A DNA stretch of 64,000 bases, taken from NCBI GenBank assembly GCA_030549335.1, contig CM060190.1, positions 65,424,118-65,488,117 of the forward strand, in the 5' to 3' direction. Positions 35,934 through 47,808 of the stretch are shown here, in pieces. The notes below the pieces were generated by a model, which was not told the DNA's origin, did not search any database, and worked only from the letters and a program-made list of their open reading frames with translations. The stretch comes from Pontederia crassipes. Taxonomy: Eukaryota; Streptophyta; Magnoliopsida; Commelinales; Pontederiaceae. The position numbers were made by a program, and so were the translations under genes. Numbering within the stretch: position 1 is the stretch's first letter; every line of letters starts with the position of its first letter.

Positions 35934-37982
35934 CTATTCAGGTTTAGGTATAAGATTCTCCTGGATGTCTGGACATAGATAGGAATCATCTCCTGACTTG
36001 TTAACCTTGCAGTCATCAAGATATTTCTGATAGACGTAAGTGAAAAATCCCCATACTGCGAGCAGCAATGAAATGATCTTGACGCCATCCATTTTGTCGT
36101 GAAAGAAGACAACAGCAAAGAAAGGCACTATAGGCAGGGCAAGGGTGCTGATTGCATTAGAGAACAGGGAGGACACCATAAAGATGAGACCCACAACTCC
36201 AATAGAAGCCATTTGCCATGACACAGCAACACCAACATTGGTCAATATGTATGATACCACCCCCTTCTTGTAACCCTTCATTTCTTCATTTAGACCCCTC
36301 CACTCCCCGCTGGCAAAGATACCGATGACAGCAACAACAGAAGTCACAAGTGCCGTATATATTTGCATTTCCAGTACAACCGAGAAGGTCTCTCTCCTGA
36401 TCACTTTTTCAAAGGTGAGTTGCATCAGGGAAAGGATGAGGGAGTAGGTGGCTGATGCCCCTAATGTCAACACAAAGCCAAGAATGGGCTTCTCAGTTGA
36501 GACATCAGCCGTCCCCCCTGATTCTTCATTCATGCCCAGTAGGGCAGCCGACATCGTCAACACCGCGACGGAGTTCAATATCAAGGCAGTAAACTTGTCG
36601 TTATTGATAAAATAAGAGAAGATAGCATTGAAAGCAAGTTGGCTGGCACAAACAAGGGAGTAGGTTGATACAGGAAGGTATAGTAAACCATAGGAGTACA
36701 TCAAGTTGTCACCAGCTATGATGAGGCCCAGTGCGATATATATCAAAGCCATCTTGGCAATATGAGGCTGAGGTGCAGATGCAACAGCTTCATATGATGA
36801 AGATGTGTGAGTTGAAGGGAAAAAGAAGAGGGGAAAGAAGAGGATAGGAAAGCCAGCAGTTTGGACAAGCGTGGCCAGCCATTTGCTGTTGCCTCCTTGG
36901 TCATAATAAAATCTGCCGAGCAACACAGCTGCAGTTTGGCCAGCAAGGAGAAAGAAGATATTGAATGCCACCACGATCCACCATCGGAAACGCCAGCCCA
37001 TGGAAGTAGATGATGATGATACTTGTCCAATAGCTCCACTTGTAAGTTTTGATTGCTCTGGAGTTGAAAACACAAATAGTCTTATTGAGTCATCTATGAG
37101 AAATGATCATCATTGAAACTTAACACGAGCTCATTAGATTCAGAACTTATACAAATTTAAGACTTGTAATTTCAAGTGTTTCTTCAGGCAGTACAAGTGC
37201 CCCTCAAAGTAAATCTATCGCGAACTTTAGTCACTTAAATAAAATTCAAAATCACTCGAGCTAAGTGCTAAATATTCTACCTTTATTATTGGTTAAGTAT
37301 ACAAAGGAGAAAGCTTGGCCTAAATCAATTTTAAAAACCACACTACATGCAAAAAGGTTATCAATTTCTTCTTGGTTCTCTTTGATGTGAATTTTCACCC
37401 TAATAACATTCTTGTATCTTGTTTTTGTTCTTTTCCTCCCTAATGGTTCTTTGTTCAAATGTACAAGTGCTCTATAGAAAAAAAAGAACTCAGCATAACT
37501 ATTATGACCAGGGATTAAAATTATATGTTAGTTCACAAGTTTAATGCAAAAAAGTATCTTTACTTCTTAGATAAATAAAAAAACTAAGACATCTAAAACG
37601 GCTGAACGATGCTTGTGTTGCTCCTTTTTCATGGTCAAGCTTCTTCGTTCATTGAGATAAAATTGGGGAAACCTTGTCATACCCGATACAGAGATGAGGT
37701 GATCCCAATTTCTCATCCTTACTCGCAACTCCTTATACCACATAAATTTCTTTCCATTATGGAAGAAAACAAGAACTATTCTGCTACAAGCCCTTCGTAA
37801 ACACAACTAATTGTAATAGCAACTAAACGAAGGACTACTAATGTAGAAAAACAAACAAAAGAAGAAAAAATATGAGAGGGAACGAATCGCTAGTGACCAG
37901 GAACAGGAGGAAAAAAGTTCAGGGTCTCACCCGAGATGTCCATGCAGACATGTTCGAGGCCTGTGCTATCGGCCCTCACCAT
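35934..37982 (-). CDS. PUP: Purine permease, PUP array copy 1
   Basis: Exon 1 is 37931-37982 (MVRADSTGLEHVCMDIS), intron 873 bp, exon 2 is 35934-37057; total 391 aa. The protein has about ten hydrophobic segments and the family signatures LLAGQTAAVLLGRFYYDQGG, YSYGLLYLPVSTYSLVCASQ, LAFNAIFSYF and SLFSNAISTLALPIVPFFAV. It belongs to the plant PUP group of the drug/metabolite transporter superfamily, which moves adenine, cytokinins and related bases with protons across membranes (family knowledge). The exact substrate cannot be read from sequence. The closest relatives are the two neighbours in the array. Its codons are clearly less G+C-rich than those of copies 2 and 3. Confidence 0.9.
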
Positions 37983-38519
37983 TGACGACCGGAGAGAGGT
38001 CGGCCGGGGAAGAAGAAAGAGGGGGCGAGACGATCTCAGCAGCCAGTTGAAATATGAAACTAGGGAAAGTGGAGCAGCAACCGATCGGACCAGATCATTT
38101 CGAAATTAATTTAATTCAGTTCAAAGCGGGGCTCATCGCAACCGTCCATTTTATTTTGACAGTTCAGATCAACCTTTATAGAAACCAAACTCCAACTACT
38201 TCCTCATTTTAATCCACTCCCACCCCCCCCCCCCCGCCGATTTCGCCGGATGTCGAACGCAGACAATCGGCGAATGCAGTATCTATAGGTTATAAGTAGT
38301 AGAAAGTTCACATCACAAATCTTTATGATAAGTATAGTTTTTTTTTCGGTTACAATTATGACAAGTATAGTTGATACTACAGAGTTATAATTTGACAAAT
38401 AAAATCGAAAAAGATCGACGTTTTGTTTCTGTTTTTTTTTTTATTACAAATAGTTGGGAAGAACCTTTTAAGCAAGAATCAAACCTCTAATCTTCTATAT
38501 AAGTGTTAGAACTGCTGTC
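37983..38519. other. Spacer between PUP copies 1 and 2
   Basis: It combines the promoter side of copy 1 and the 3' flank of copy 2. A run of 13 C lies at about 38223-38235. The stretch 38264-38519 is similar to the 3' flank of copy 3 (44190-44423), showing that the duplicated unit extends past the stop codon. Confidence 0.6.
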
Positions 38520-40472
38520 CTATTCAGGTTTAGCATAAGATTCTCCTGCATGCCCAGACAGAGTCCCGGTGTCATTTGTTGTCTTCTTGACCTTCCGCTC
38601 GTCCATATATTTCTGATAGAGGTAGGTGAAAAATCCCCACAGTGCGAGCAGCAAGGCAATGATCTTAATGCCGTCCATCTTGTCGTGGAAGAAGACCACG
38701 GCAAAGAAGGGCACGACGGGCAGAGCGAGGGTGCTGATCGCGTTGGAGAACAGTGAGGACACCATGAAGACGAGTCCCACTACTCCGATACAGCTCACCT
38801 GCCATGATACAGCGGTCCCAACGTTGGTCAGCACGTACGACGCTCTCCCCTTGTGGTAGCCCTTCATCTCTTCGTGCAGACTGCTCCACTCCCCGCTGGC
38901 CAATAGGCCGACGACGGAGGCGACGGAGGCCACGAGCGACGTGCATATTTGCATCTCCAGCACAACTGAGAAGGTCTCCCTCCTGATCACTTTTTCGAAC
39001 GCGAGCTGCATCAGAGAAAGGATGAGCGAGTACGTGGCCGACGCCCCTAGCGTCAGCACGAAGCCGAGCACCGGCTTCTCCCCTGGGACGTCGCCTGATT
39101 CTTCTTTCACGCCGAGGAGCGCGGCCGACATCGTCAGCACCACGACGGAGTTCAGTATCAAGACAGTGAACTTGTCCTTGTTGATGAAGTAGGAGAAGAT
39201 GGCATTGAAGGCGAGTTGGCTGGCGCAAACGAGGGAGTAGGTCGATACCTGAAGGTAGAGCAAGCCGTAGGAGTACATCAAGTTGTCACCAGCTACGATG
39301 AGGCCCAGGGCGACGTATATGAAGGCCATCTTGGCGAGAGAGGGGCGAGGTGCAGATGCAGAGGCGGATGCAGCACGACGTGAGTGGAACAGGGAGAGAG
39401 GAAAGAGGAGGATTGGGAAGCCTGCGGTCTGCACGAGGGTGGCCAGCCATTTGCTGTTGCCTCCTTGGTCGTAGTAGAATCTGCCAAGCAGCACCGCCGC
39501 AGTTTGGCCGGCGATGAGGAAGAAGACGTTGAGTGCCACCAGGAGCCACCATCCCAGCCGACTGCCCATCGAAGTGGCCGATGCTGATGCTTGTTTGTTA
39601 GCTCCGGTTGCATCTTTTGATGGCGCTGAGAGTTTGGAAACACCATTAGGCCTAAATTATGAGTTCGCTATCTGAATTCTAAATGCTACTTGTCAAAATT
39701 TTCAGCAGTTTCTTGTTTCAGTGACATTTGAATATTCAGGAACATTGCATGATCTTTTTTTTGTTCTTTCCATTTCTACATGCCTACACAATTTTTGATA
39801 ATTTAATCATGAACCATAATAATATTATAATAATAAGTAACTATCATAGCTAATCTTGACTGATCAAAGTTGCATTAAAAATCCTTTATATACAAAAAAC
39901 TGAATTCCCCAACCCCCTATAAAATAGAATTCTATATTTGACTTCAATCCTAGAACCTATTTGAATAAAAAAAATGTATTGATTATCACCTGAACATTAA
40001 TTTGATAATGCTTTCAATCATGACCGTGCCTATTCCCCTTTTTCTTACTCAAAAAAGTAGATTTCCTTGACAAAAAGGTGTGGCCAATAAAAAAAGAGTC
40101 ATCTAAGGCGGCCGAATTATTCTTGCATTGCCGAACCAGTGACCAGTCCATCGAAAGTGGAGAAATTTTGCCAACCTCCCAAATTGCCATCCCAATCTAT
40201 TCCATGACACTGTTCGCCTCACCACACAATTTTCTTTCCAAAGAAGTAATAAAAAGGTTAGAAAATTTTAGAATCTAAGAACATATATATATGAACTTAG
40301 ATTCTTGTATGCCTGACAAAGAGACTATTATTGATCAGGTAAAAAAAAAAAAACAATTCATAGATCTGAGAGTATGAAGTGTTTGCGACTTTGAAGGTGG
40401 AGGTGAAAAGGTGCAGGTTTCACCTGAGATATCCATGCTGACTTGTTCGTCTGTGCCGTCTGCCCTCGCCAT
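38520..40472 (-). CDS. PUP: Purine permease, PUP array copy 2
   Basis: Exon 1 is 40424-40472 (MARADGTDEQVSMDIS), intron 798 bp, exon 2 is 38520-39625; total 384 aa. Exon 2 from MGSRLGWWLLVALNVFFL onward is very similar to copies 1 and 3 along its full length, with about ten membrane segments. The short charged C-terminus ends GTLSGHAGESYAKPE. Exon 2 is strongly G+C-rich at third positions. A TATA-like box (TATAAAC, 40565-40571) and a box shared with copy 3 (40625-40656) lie upstream. Role as for copy 1. Confidence 0.9.
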
Positions 40473-40564
40473 TAATCGAAGGAAGAGGTAGGAAGGAAAC
40501 TGAGCAGATGACGCAAACAAGTTTATGAAGTCTGAAGTGCTCTTGCTCTTCCCAACGGGGCTGT

Positions 40565-40656
40565 GTTTATATCATTGTATGATCACTGTTTCGATGTTGA
40601 AACTTACGAGTCGTTAACAAGCAGCTCACATGGTGGAAAGATACCACACGTCACAA
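40565..40656 (-). promoter_or_regulatory. PUP copy 2 core promoter and conserved upstream box
   Basis: Minus strand: TATAAAC at 40565-40571, about 95 bases before the start codon. On the + strand, 40625-40656 reads ctcacatggtggaaagatac followed by cacacgtcacaa. The same box is found upstream of copy 3 at 46057-46088 with one change. It includes an ACGT core (cacacgtcac), a possible bZIP site. Its function is inferred only. Confidence 0.5.
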
Positions 40657-40857
40657 GGAGATCATTATAATGCAGCAGCAGCCTCGTGCAGCCATGCAAC
40701 TGAGAACTGACCGGATGCCATTATGATTTATGAAGATTCTTTTGCAGTACTTTTCACGGCAGTCTCTTTCTTTTTATTTTTCTTTGTCACCTTTTCTAAT
40801 CCACGGTAGTCCCTTTCACTTGACTTATATTTTAACTTCGTTTTATTTTGTAATGTA

Positions 40858-41036
40858 ACTCCGCCTATGTTTTATAGCCGGTCCCAAGCCCGGATAAAGG
40901 AGGAGGGTTGTGTTAGGTCCCGACAGCCAGCGTAAAACCCTGTCGAATCGCATGAACATGGATCAACGAATAGCGTCGTATGATCCATGTAGCCGACCCC
41001 ACCTAGTGGGATAAGGCTTTGTTGTTGTTGTTGTTG
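40858..41036 (+). mobile_element. SINE-like (TTG)n-tailed element, copy F, full length
   Basis: It starts actccgcctatgttttatag and ends in a TTG tail at 41036. A 16-bp target duplication TTTATTTTGTAATGTA lies at 40842-40857 and 41037-41052. It sits about 390 bp upstream of PUP copy 2. The equivalent position upstream of PUP copy 3 (about 46320-46345) has no insertion. Confidence 0.85.
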
Positions 41037-41052
41037 TTTATTTTGTAATGTA

Positions 41053-42323
41053 CTAATGTGTTAGTCTATAATTATTTTTCTTCGAAATCGAAAATAAAAA
41101 ACATAAGAATATTGTTACGAAGGATCATACATAAAATCAATGAAATAACAATCTTGATGAGATTAATGATAAAATTAGCTAGGCTGTCTAAGATTGGATT
41201 GACCTTAGGAACCTAATTTAATCCAAGCTAGAGTAAAATTGCTTGATACTATATAAAATAATAGGTCGATCAAAAAACTTTTATTATACAGTAAATCGAT
41301 TGACTAATAAGTCTAATTTAATTTCAAGTCAGCTTGGATCTTTATTTTGATATTGGAGGCAAACCGGCCTATGGAAATCCGATCATTAACCCATCCTGAC
41401 CAAATGATCTAATACATTATTTCATTTTATTATTAAAATTGAATCAAACTTATTTCATTTAAGAATTTAAACAATGTATGGACTTAAAATGGATTCGCAT
41501 ACGTGGATCTGTCGTTGATTTACAAATTAATGATGATTCTTAATAAATATTTTTTAAAAGTAAATTTATAATAAATTTAAGACTACCATCGATATCTAGG
41601 ATTTAAGGATTTAAAAAATGTATAGATCCAAAATGTAGAGAAGTCGTTTATTTATAAATTAATGATAAATTTTTTATAAATTTTTTTAAAAAATAAATTT
41701 ATAATAAATTTAAATAATGTATAGATCCGCGGTAGTCCACATTTTGTGAACCCGCTTCGGATTTATACAATCCTTGATTCCTTTATTTAAATAGTAACTC
41801 TAACATAGTCCTTAACAAACCATTAGAATGGAAGATAACTAAGTCTAGCATAATCCTAAATTAACCAATCAACAACTTGGATTATTGCAACTAAACTAGT
41901 AAAATAAAGAAGCCAAACGCGATCACCAGTTCACCACTCATGGATTTCCAGAAATCATAGGACCAACATTTCATAATAATAACATCTAAAACTATCATGA
42001 TCATGCAAAAAGATGAGAGGGATGTTGCGTGAGGCAAAGAAAATGGACGTGCCCCTTTGAATGTCTAGGATTTATTACCATGATCATGCATTCAATGGGA
42101 TTATATAATGTTCCTGAGTTCTTATTGATTAAAAGTATTAAGGGCTATTCAACATGATGACTTATTCGAGAATAACAGCTGCTAATTTCATCCACATAAT
42201 TTTTTTTTAGGTTTTTACACGACCAATATCGGCGAAAGCTGTATCTATCAGCTATACATAGTTGGGAAGTCGTATCTATCGGCGTACTCTTTAATATCTG
42301 TATTGTACTTGAATGTTTAAATA
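41053..42323. other. A+T-rich spacer
   Basis: No gene. At about 41460-41730 two degenerate direct repeats share tttaaaaaatgtatagatcc-like and aaataaatttataataaattt-like parts. At 42082-42268 is a copy of the PUP 3'-flank sequence that recurs at 44092-44233. Confidence 0.5.
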
Positions 42324-42324
42324 A

Positions 42325-42385
42325 ATTAGAGTAGCACTGTGGGCTCATAATCCACAGGTCCCAAGATTGAAACTTGGCTCTGATA
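42325..42385 (+). pseudogene. Broken initiator tRNA-Met (61 nt)
   Basis: The anticodon arm and T arm are recognisable (tgggctcataatccacaggt, then aagattgaaacttggctctg), but about 9-10 bases of the D arm are missing and several stem pairs are changed. It is a degraded copy of the intact tRNA at 51245-51316. The same 3' flank (aaattcttcacYg...) follows both. Confidence 0.8.
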
Positions 42386-42950
42386 GAGCAACTTCCCAAT
42401 TTTTTTTTTAAATTCTTCACCGTTTGTTCCTGATCTGATGGATTTAGGCCATGCTCTAGAGACGTTTTGGCATTTTTTCATTCTTCACCGTCTGTTCCTG
42501 ACTGATGGATTTTTTGGCAGTCATTCGCTTGATCATGCTCGCTTTTCATATGATTATTACAGTGTTAATCAACTTAACCATGCTCTTCCACTTATTAATA
42601 CATGTTGTTATCCAAAAATCCCGCCGCGAAAGTTGAACTTGTCACTGTCCCGAGTTTGTTTCTCGAGTAATTTTCTTGAGCTTTTCCCAGTGGGGTACTG
42701 AATTCTTTCGAGTGAAAAAAAAAAACCATATCTAAATGAATTCTTTTACATTTAGTTCTTTGCGTAATTTAATGAATGCCTTCCTTCAGCTTTTTTTTTC
42801 TGAATTCTTTGATCAACATATGATACATCACATGGCCAGTCCAAGGGAACAATCTCAAGTAATTCTTAGTTTGTAACAGAAATATAGTACTTGAAATGTT
42901 TCTCTCATCAATACAGAAGATAAATTATTTTAAAATAAGAATGAAGGATT

Positions 42951-44090
42951 TCAACTGTATTTACATATTTGTCTGAGCTGCCATAACCAAGAATACATCA
43001 TTTCAATAGCACAATAGAAAGAAAAATAGAAAGAAAAATCAACCCATCCGGTGGGATGATTCTTGACGATCGATGAAAACTTGCCAGCAGTTGACTGAGA
43101 CGAGTTGAAATACGAAGTAAAAGCCACCCAGTAACGATCGAGTATATGACCAGTAACAAGACTTTTTATCGGGTCCTCTTGAGGCTCAGGTAACAGGGGA
43201 AATTGGGAATAATGTGACTGCAACCTGGATATATTAGCTGGGTAACAATTTCTGTTTAAGATATAACTTGAACAATTCAAATAAGAACCGGATAAAGCAA
43301 TTTTCCGACAGAATTTCCTTGCCAGATTGCTTAGAAGGATGCTTGCTAAATTGTAAATACACTTCTTGACAAGTAATATCAGCAAATTTGATATACTTGC
43401 ATAATCTAGAGATGGTACATTTTTTTTTTGTTTCTTTCTCATGTCATTATGAAGTAATCCAATACTTGCTCACCACTGACATCTGTAAATGGACTACTTG
43501 TAAATAAACTTAACTCTTAAACCAGTATCCATATAATTCTTAAAGATAGGTTAAGAATAAAAAGTGCATACTTATTCAGAGCAAGGAGTAGTGTCTTGCA
43601 TCATCCATGCTGTTCATTGCAATCATACTCAAAGGGATCACAAAATGAAGAGATGCTTTCGTATGGACATGCCGACCGAACATGAAACCACATGTATAAG
43701 CATATGATGCCCATCTTATTATATTTTTGGGACGAGGATCGTGGAATGCCTTTAAAAGGCATGGGGGCATTGCCGCTATGACGAGTAAGAAGGTAACCAA
43801 TGGTGTAACCTATTCATGAGAAAAGGGATTATATAAGAAATAATTTTTTTTAAAGGAGAAGACAACTGAACATTGACTTGCTAAAAAAACAAACAGGATC
43901 AGACAAGGACCTGAGGGAGTACAGAAAAGTTGTTGGAGTTCCCAACCAGCCCAGCAGTAAACGAAGCTTTCGGAGCAAGAATCTCGAACCCCAGCTTTGT
44001 AAGTGTAAAAGCAAGCACCTTGTCAACAATTATGTAAAAGACCCAAAAGTTAGGAGCCCAATATGCATGGCATAGGGCCCAGATCATGCA
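42951..44090 (-). pseudogene. Truncated ALG8 copy (exons 2-4 only)
   Basis: Three blocks match ALG8: [20 protein letters not shown] within about 43909-44090 (exon 2, 5' end lost), [20 protein letters not shown] within about 43576-43810 (exon 3), and SQFPLLPEPQEDPIK to [12 protein letters not shown] in 42951-43240 (exon 4). Exon 1, which encodes the first 253 residues, is absent. Exon 4 has a 2-base loss at its start, a +1 then -1 shift pair, and a deletion of roughly 35 codons before YCAIEMMYSW. The exon 3 donor context is altered. Each block still reads open, so the copy is fairly young. It lies inside the PUP array. Confidence 0.88.
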
Positions 44091-44423
44091 TTCAACATGA
44101 TGATTAAAATTATTGAGGGCTATTCAACATGATGACTTATCCGAGTATAACAGCTGCTAATTCCATCCACACAATTTTTTTTAGGTTGTTACACGACCAA
44201 TCGGCGAAAGCTGTATCTATCAGCTATAAATAGTAGGGAACTCACATTACATTTTTTAAAATAAATATAATTTGTTACTACTGAGTTATAATTTACCACA
44301 AAAAAACTCAAATAAGAAATCGATATATATTGACTTTGCTACAAAGAGTCGGAAAGAACCTTTTAAGTAAGAATCAATCCTCTAATATTCTATATAACTG
44401 TTCAATATATATGTTATTCTATT

Positions 44424-45878
44424 CTAGTCAGGTCTAACATAAGATTCTCCTGCATGCCCGGACAGAGTCCCGGTGTCATTTGTTGTCTTCTTGGCCTTCC
44501 GTTCGTCCATATATTTCTGATAGAGGTAGGTGAAAAATCCCCACAGCGCGAGCAGCAAGGCGATGATCTTAACGCCGCCCATCTTATCGTGGAAGAAGAC
44601 GACGGCAAAGAAGGGCACGATAGGCAGAGAGAGGGTGCCGATGGCGTTGGAGAACAGTGAGGACACCATGAAGATGAGTCCCACAGATCCAATAGAAGCC
44701 ACCTGCCATGACACAGCGGCCCCGACGTTGGTCAGCACGTACGATGCTCTCCCTTTGTGGTAGCCCTTCACCTCTTCGTGCAGACTGCTCCAGTCCCCGC
44801 TGGCCAAGAGGCCAGCGACGGAGGCGACGGAGGCCACAAGCGATGTGCAGATTTGCATCTCCAGCACAACTGAGAACGTTTCCGTCCTGATCACCTTCTG
44901 GAAGGCGAGCTGCATCAGAGAGAGGATGAGCGAGTACGTGGCCGACGCCCCTAGCGTCAGCACGAAGCCGAGCACCGGCTTCTCCCGTGAGACGTCACCT
45001 GATTCTTCGTTCACGCCGAGGAGGGCGGCCGACATCGTCAGCACCACGACGGAGTTCAGTATCAAGGCGGTGAACTTGTCCTTGTTGATGAAGTAGGAGA
45101 AGATGGCATTGAAGGCGAGTTGGCTGGCGCAAACGAGGGAGTAGGTCGATACGCGGAGGTAGAACATCCCATAGGAGTGCATCAAGAAGTCACCAGCTAT
45201 GATTAGGCCCAGGGCGACGTATATGAAGACCATCTTGGCGAGAGGAGGACGAGGTGCAGATGCAGCATTGTCTGATGGGGAGGCCTGAAATGAGTGGAAC
45301 AGGAAGAGAGGGAGGAGGAGGATCGGGAAGCCTGCAGTCTGGACGAGGGTGATCAGCCATTTGCTGTTGCCTCCTTGGTCGTAGTAGAATCTGCCGAGCA
45401 GGATCCCCGCAGTTTGGCCGGCAAGGAGGAAGAAGACGTTGAATGCCACCAGGAGCCACCATCCCAATCGACTGCCCAACGAAGTGGCCGGCGCTGATGC
45501 TTGCTTGCTATCTCCGGCTGTATCTTTCAACGGCTCTGAGAATTTGTAACACCAATAGTAATTATGAGTTCTCCATCTGAATTTTATATTCTAGTTGTCA
45601 AAATTTTCATCAGTTCTCAAATAGTAGATTTCCTTGTCAAAAAGGCGTGGCCAAATAATAACATAAAGAACAAAATCCGGTAAGAAAACTTAGAATCTAA
45701 TAACATAAAGTTAGATTCTTCCAGACAAAGAGATTATTATTCGGGGGAAAAATAATTCATAAATCTGAGAGTATGACGTGTTTGTGACCCGAAGCTGGAG
45801 CCGTGGAGGAGAAAAGGTGTAGGTTTCACCTGAGATGTCCACGTGGACTTGTTCGCCTGTGCCGTTTACACTCGCCAT
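44424..45878 (-). CDS. PUP: Purine permease, PUP array copy 3
   Basis: Exon 1 is 45830-45878 (MASVNGTGEQVHVDIS), intron 294 bp, exon 2 is 44424-45535; total 386 aa. Exon 2 carries the same family signatures as copies 1 and 2 (LLAGQTAGILLGRFYYDQGG, LAFNAIFSYFINKDKF, SLFSNAIGTLSLPIVPFFAV) and ends GTLSGHAGESYVRPD, very close to copy 2. The first exon of 16 residues plus one base is shared in layout by all three genes. It is G+C-rich at third positions. A TATAAATA box at 45948-45955 and the conserved box at 46057-46088 lie upstream. Role as for copy 1. Confidence 0.9.
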
Positions 45879-45947
45879 TATCTAAAGGAAGAGGTAGACG
45901 AGTTTAAGAAGTATGAAGTGCTCTTTGCTCTTTCCCAATTTGGGTTA

Positions 45948-46088
45948 TATTTATATCATTTTGCGATCACTGTTTCCATGTAGAAGCTCAAAAGTCTCTC
46001 TCTCTCTCTTTTTTTTTCGCTTCTCGTCAAACCAACACTTCTAAGTTCTAATTAAGCTCGCATGGTGGAAAGATACCACACGTCACAA
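45948..46088 (-). promoter_or_regulatory. PUP copy 3 core promoter and conserved upstream box
   Basis: The TATAAATA box on the minus strand lies 70 bases upstream of the start codon. The box catggtggaaagataccaca plus cgtcacaa at 46057-46088 is shared with copy 2, and so is the following gcagcagcct...gaccggatgc part. Conservation between duplicated promoters may reflect recent origin as well as function. Confidence 0.5.
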
Positions 46089-46158
46089 TAATGCAGCAGC
46101 CTCCTGCGACCTGCAGTCATGTAACTGTGATCGCTGACCGGATGCTACTATGAAATAT

Positions 46159-46282
46159 CCTTTTTCTGTAATTTTCAACTGCAGTCTCTTAATTTCTCTT
46201 TTTTTCCTTTTTCTGTAATTTTCAACTGCAGTCTCTTAATTTCTCTTTTTTCCCTTTTTCTCTAATTTTCAACTGCAGTCAT
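46159..46282 (+). repeat. 47-bp tandem repeat, about 2.7 copies
   Basis: The unit contains cctttttctgtaattttcaa, then ctgcagtctcttaatttctc. Starts are at about 46159, 46206 and 46252. The last copy is partial. It lies upstream of PUP copy 3 and has no counterpart of this length upstream of copy 2. Confidence 0.8.
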
Positions 46283-47808
46283 GTAACTGTACTCTCTTTC
46301 ATTTTGACTTATATTTTAACTTACTTCGTTTTATTTCGTAACGTATTTGCCTATAATAATCCTTTTTTCCCAAAGATGGGAAAAAAATATATAACAAAAA
46401 TCGACTCTGCAGCTCAAGTTAAGTATTTATCTTTTATGAAACTCAGGAAAAAAACATAAGATAATTGTCAAATAGAAGAAATCTAAACCCCACAGATGTT
46501 GTTTAGAAGATGACGAACACGTGGCCAGGACATGGCCAAACAAGGAAAAAAAATCAAGATGGCCCCCACTTAATTCGATATTAGTAGTTCACTTCAACAT
46601 CAGAAATAATTAAACTGCTACAGTATTCATTATTTTTCCTCCAAATTTATTTTATATGTCCGTGCATCATTAAAAAAAAAACTTTGTTGAAGAATAATAA
46701 GACCAATGAAATAACAATCTTAATAATAAACCTTCATCCAAATGGATCAAATCAATATTATCAGTACCGAACCGAACAATGACCCATATGAGTTTTCGTT
46801 GCAGGTCGAACGGTCAATCAGATCGGATAATAATAAAATATTAATTTTAATATATTAGATTAAATCAAGCTATCATATTTTAATTATATACATAGTTACG
46901 TGATGTCAAAATTCAATTATATGAAAGAAAATAATAATAATAAACCATAAATTTATAAAAATAAATAAATCTCATGTGAAATGCTATACTAAAATAATAC
47001 ATTGTATATTAAATTAGTAATGTACATATATCAAAGGCACGACTATTATGTTCAAAATTATATATATACACTTGATAAATTAAACTATTATTATTTTTGT
47101 TATTTTTGTGTGTATTATATATTAACTATAATATAGTATTATCTATATATTATACAAGTTTCACCCCTCCATCCTTAACCAATTTATCTAATATGATAAA
47201 TGTTATATATAATATAGTAAATATAATATCAATTTATATATATTATATACATATATGACATAGAAATTTTTAAATACAATCATAATATAATACATAAGAT
47301 AAAGTTTAAAATTTAACAAATTCTAAACTACATAAAGAAAAAGCAACAAACAAGCATATTAGTAAAGTGGAAAGGACAAATATTAATTGAGGAGGAGATT
47401 AATGAGCGAAAATGTTAAAGTTCTTCTATAGAAAAAAATATTTTTTTTAAATTTAAAATAAAAAATTTTATTAAATAAAATATTAAAAAAATTATCCGAT
47501 TCAAAAAAACTAGTTCTATCCGATACTTGATTTTAGCTGATTTTAATTGGTTCTTGGCTGATCTGATTTGATTGCATGTCCAATTTTGAGTCATGTTATA
47601 ACTAATTATAGATTGTTTTTGGACTTGGTCGACGGTTGGACCGATGGTTTGGTCCTGACAACTCTGATATAAATACCCTCTAGTAGATGACTACGTAATT
47701 AAAGTTTATATATATATATATATATATATTAATTGCTTCATTTCACTTAATATATACAAATGTTTACTGAGTAAAAATAATAAGAAGTATTCATTTCTCA
47801 GCTTTATT
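46283..47808. other. A+T-rich intergenic region
   Basis: The first 60 bases match the sequence around the copy F SINE site upstream of PUP copy 2 and form the empty site. The rest is very A+T-rich with an (AT)n tract near 47706-47730. A stretch at 47590-47690 ending tggtcctgacaactctgata looks like one end of a DNA element, but no matching left end was found. Confidence 0.4.

Larger units (their letters stand above)
42082..44233. repeat. Direct repeats (42082-42268 and 44092-44233) flanking the captured ALG8/tRNA segment
   Basis: Both arms contain gatcatgcattcaa, then gggctattcaacatgatgac, then ataacagctgctaatt, then cgaaagctgtatctatcagc. The right arm is continuous with the 3' flank of PUP copy 3. 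The arms bracket the ALG8-like pseudogene and the tRNA relic. Copy 42082 has diverged and has extra bases. Confidence 0.7.

Noticed and set aside
38665-39228. 187-aa frame and others overlapping PUP copy 2
   Set aside because: Shadow frames of a G+C-rich coding exon; the true frame has ten membrane segments and conserved paralogs.
47590-47690. Possible right end of a hAT-like element (tgacaactctg)
   Set aside because: No matching left terminal repeat was found within 1.5 kb.
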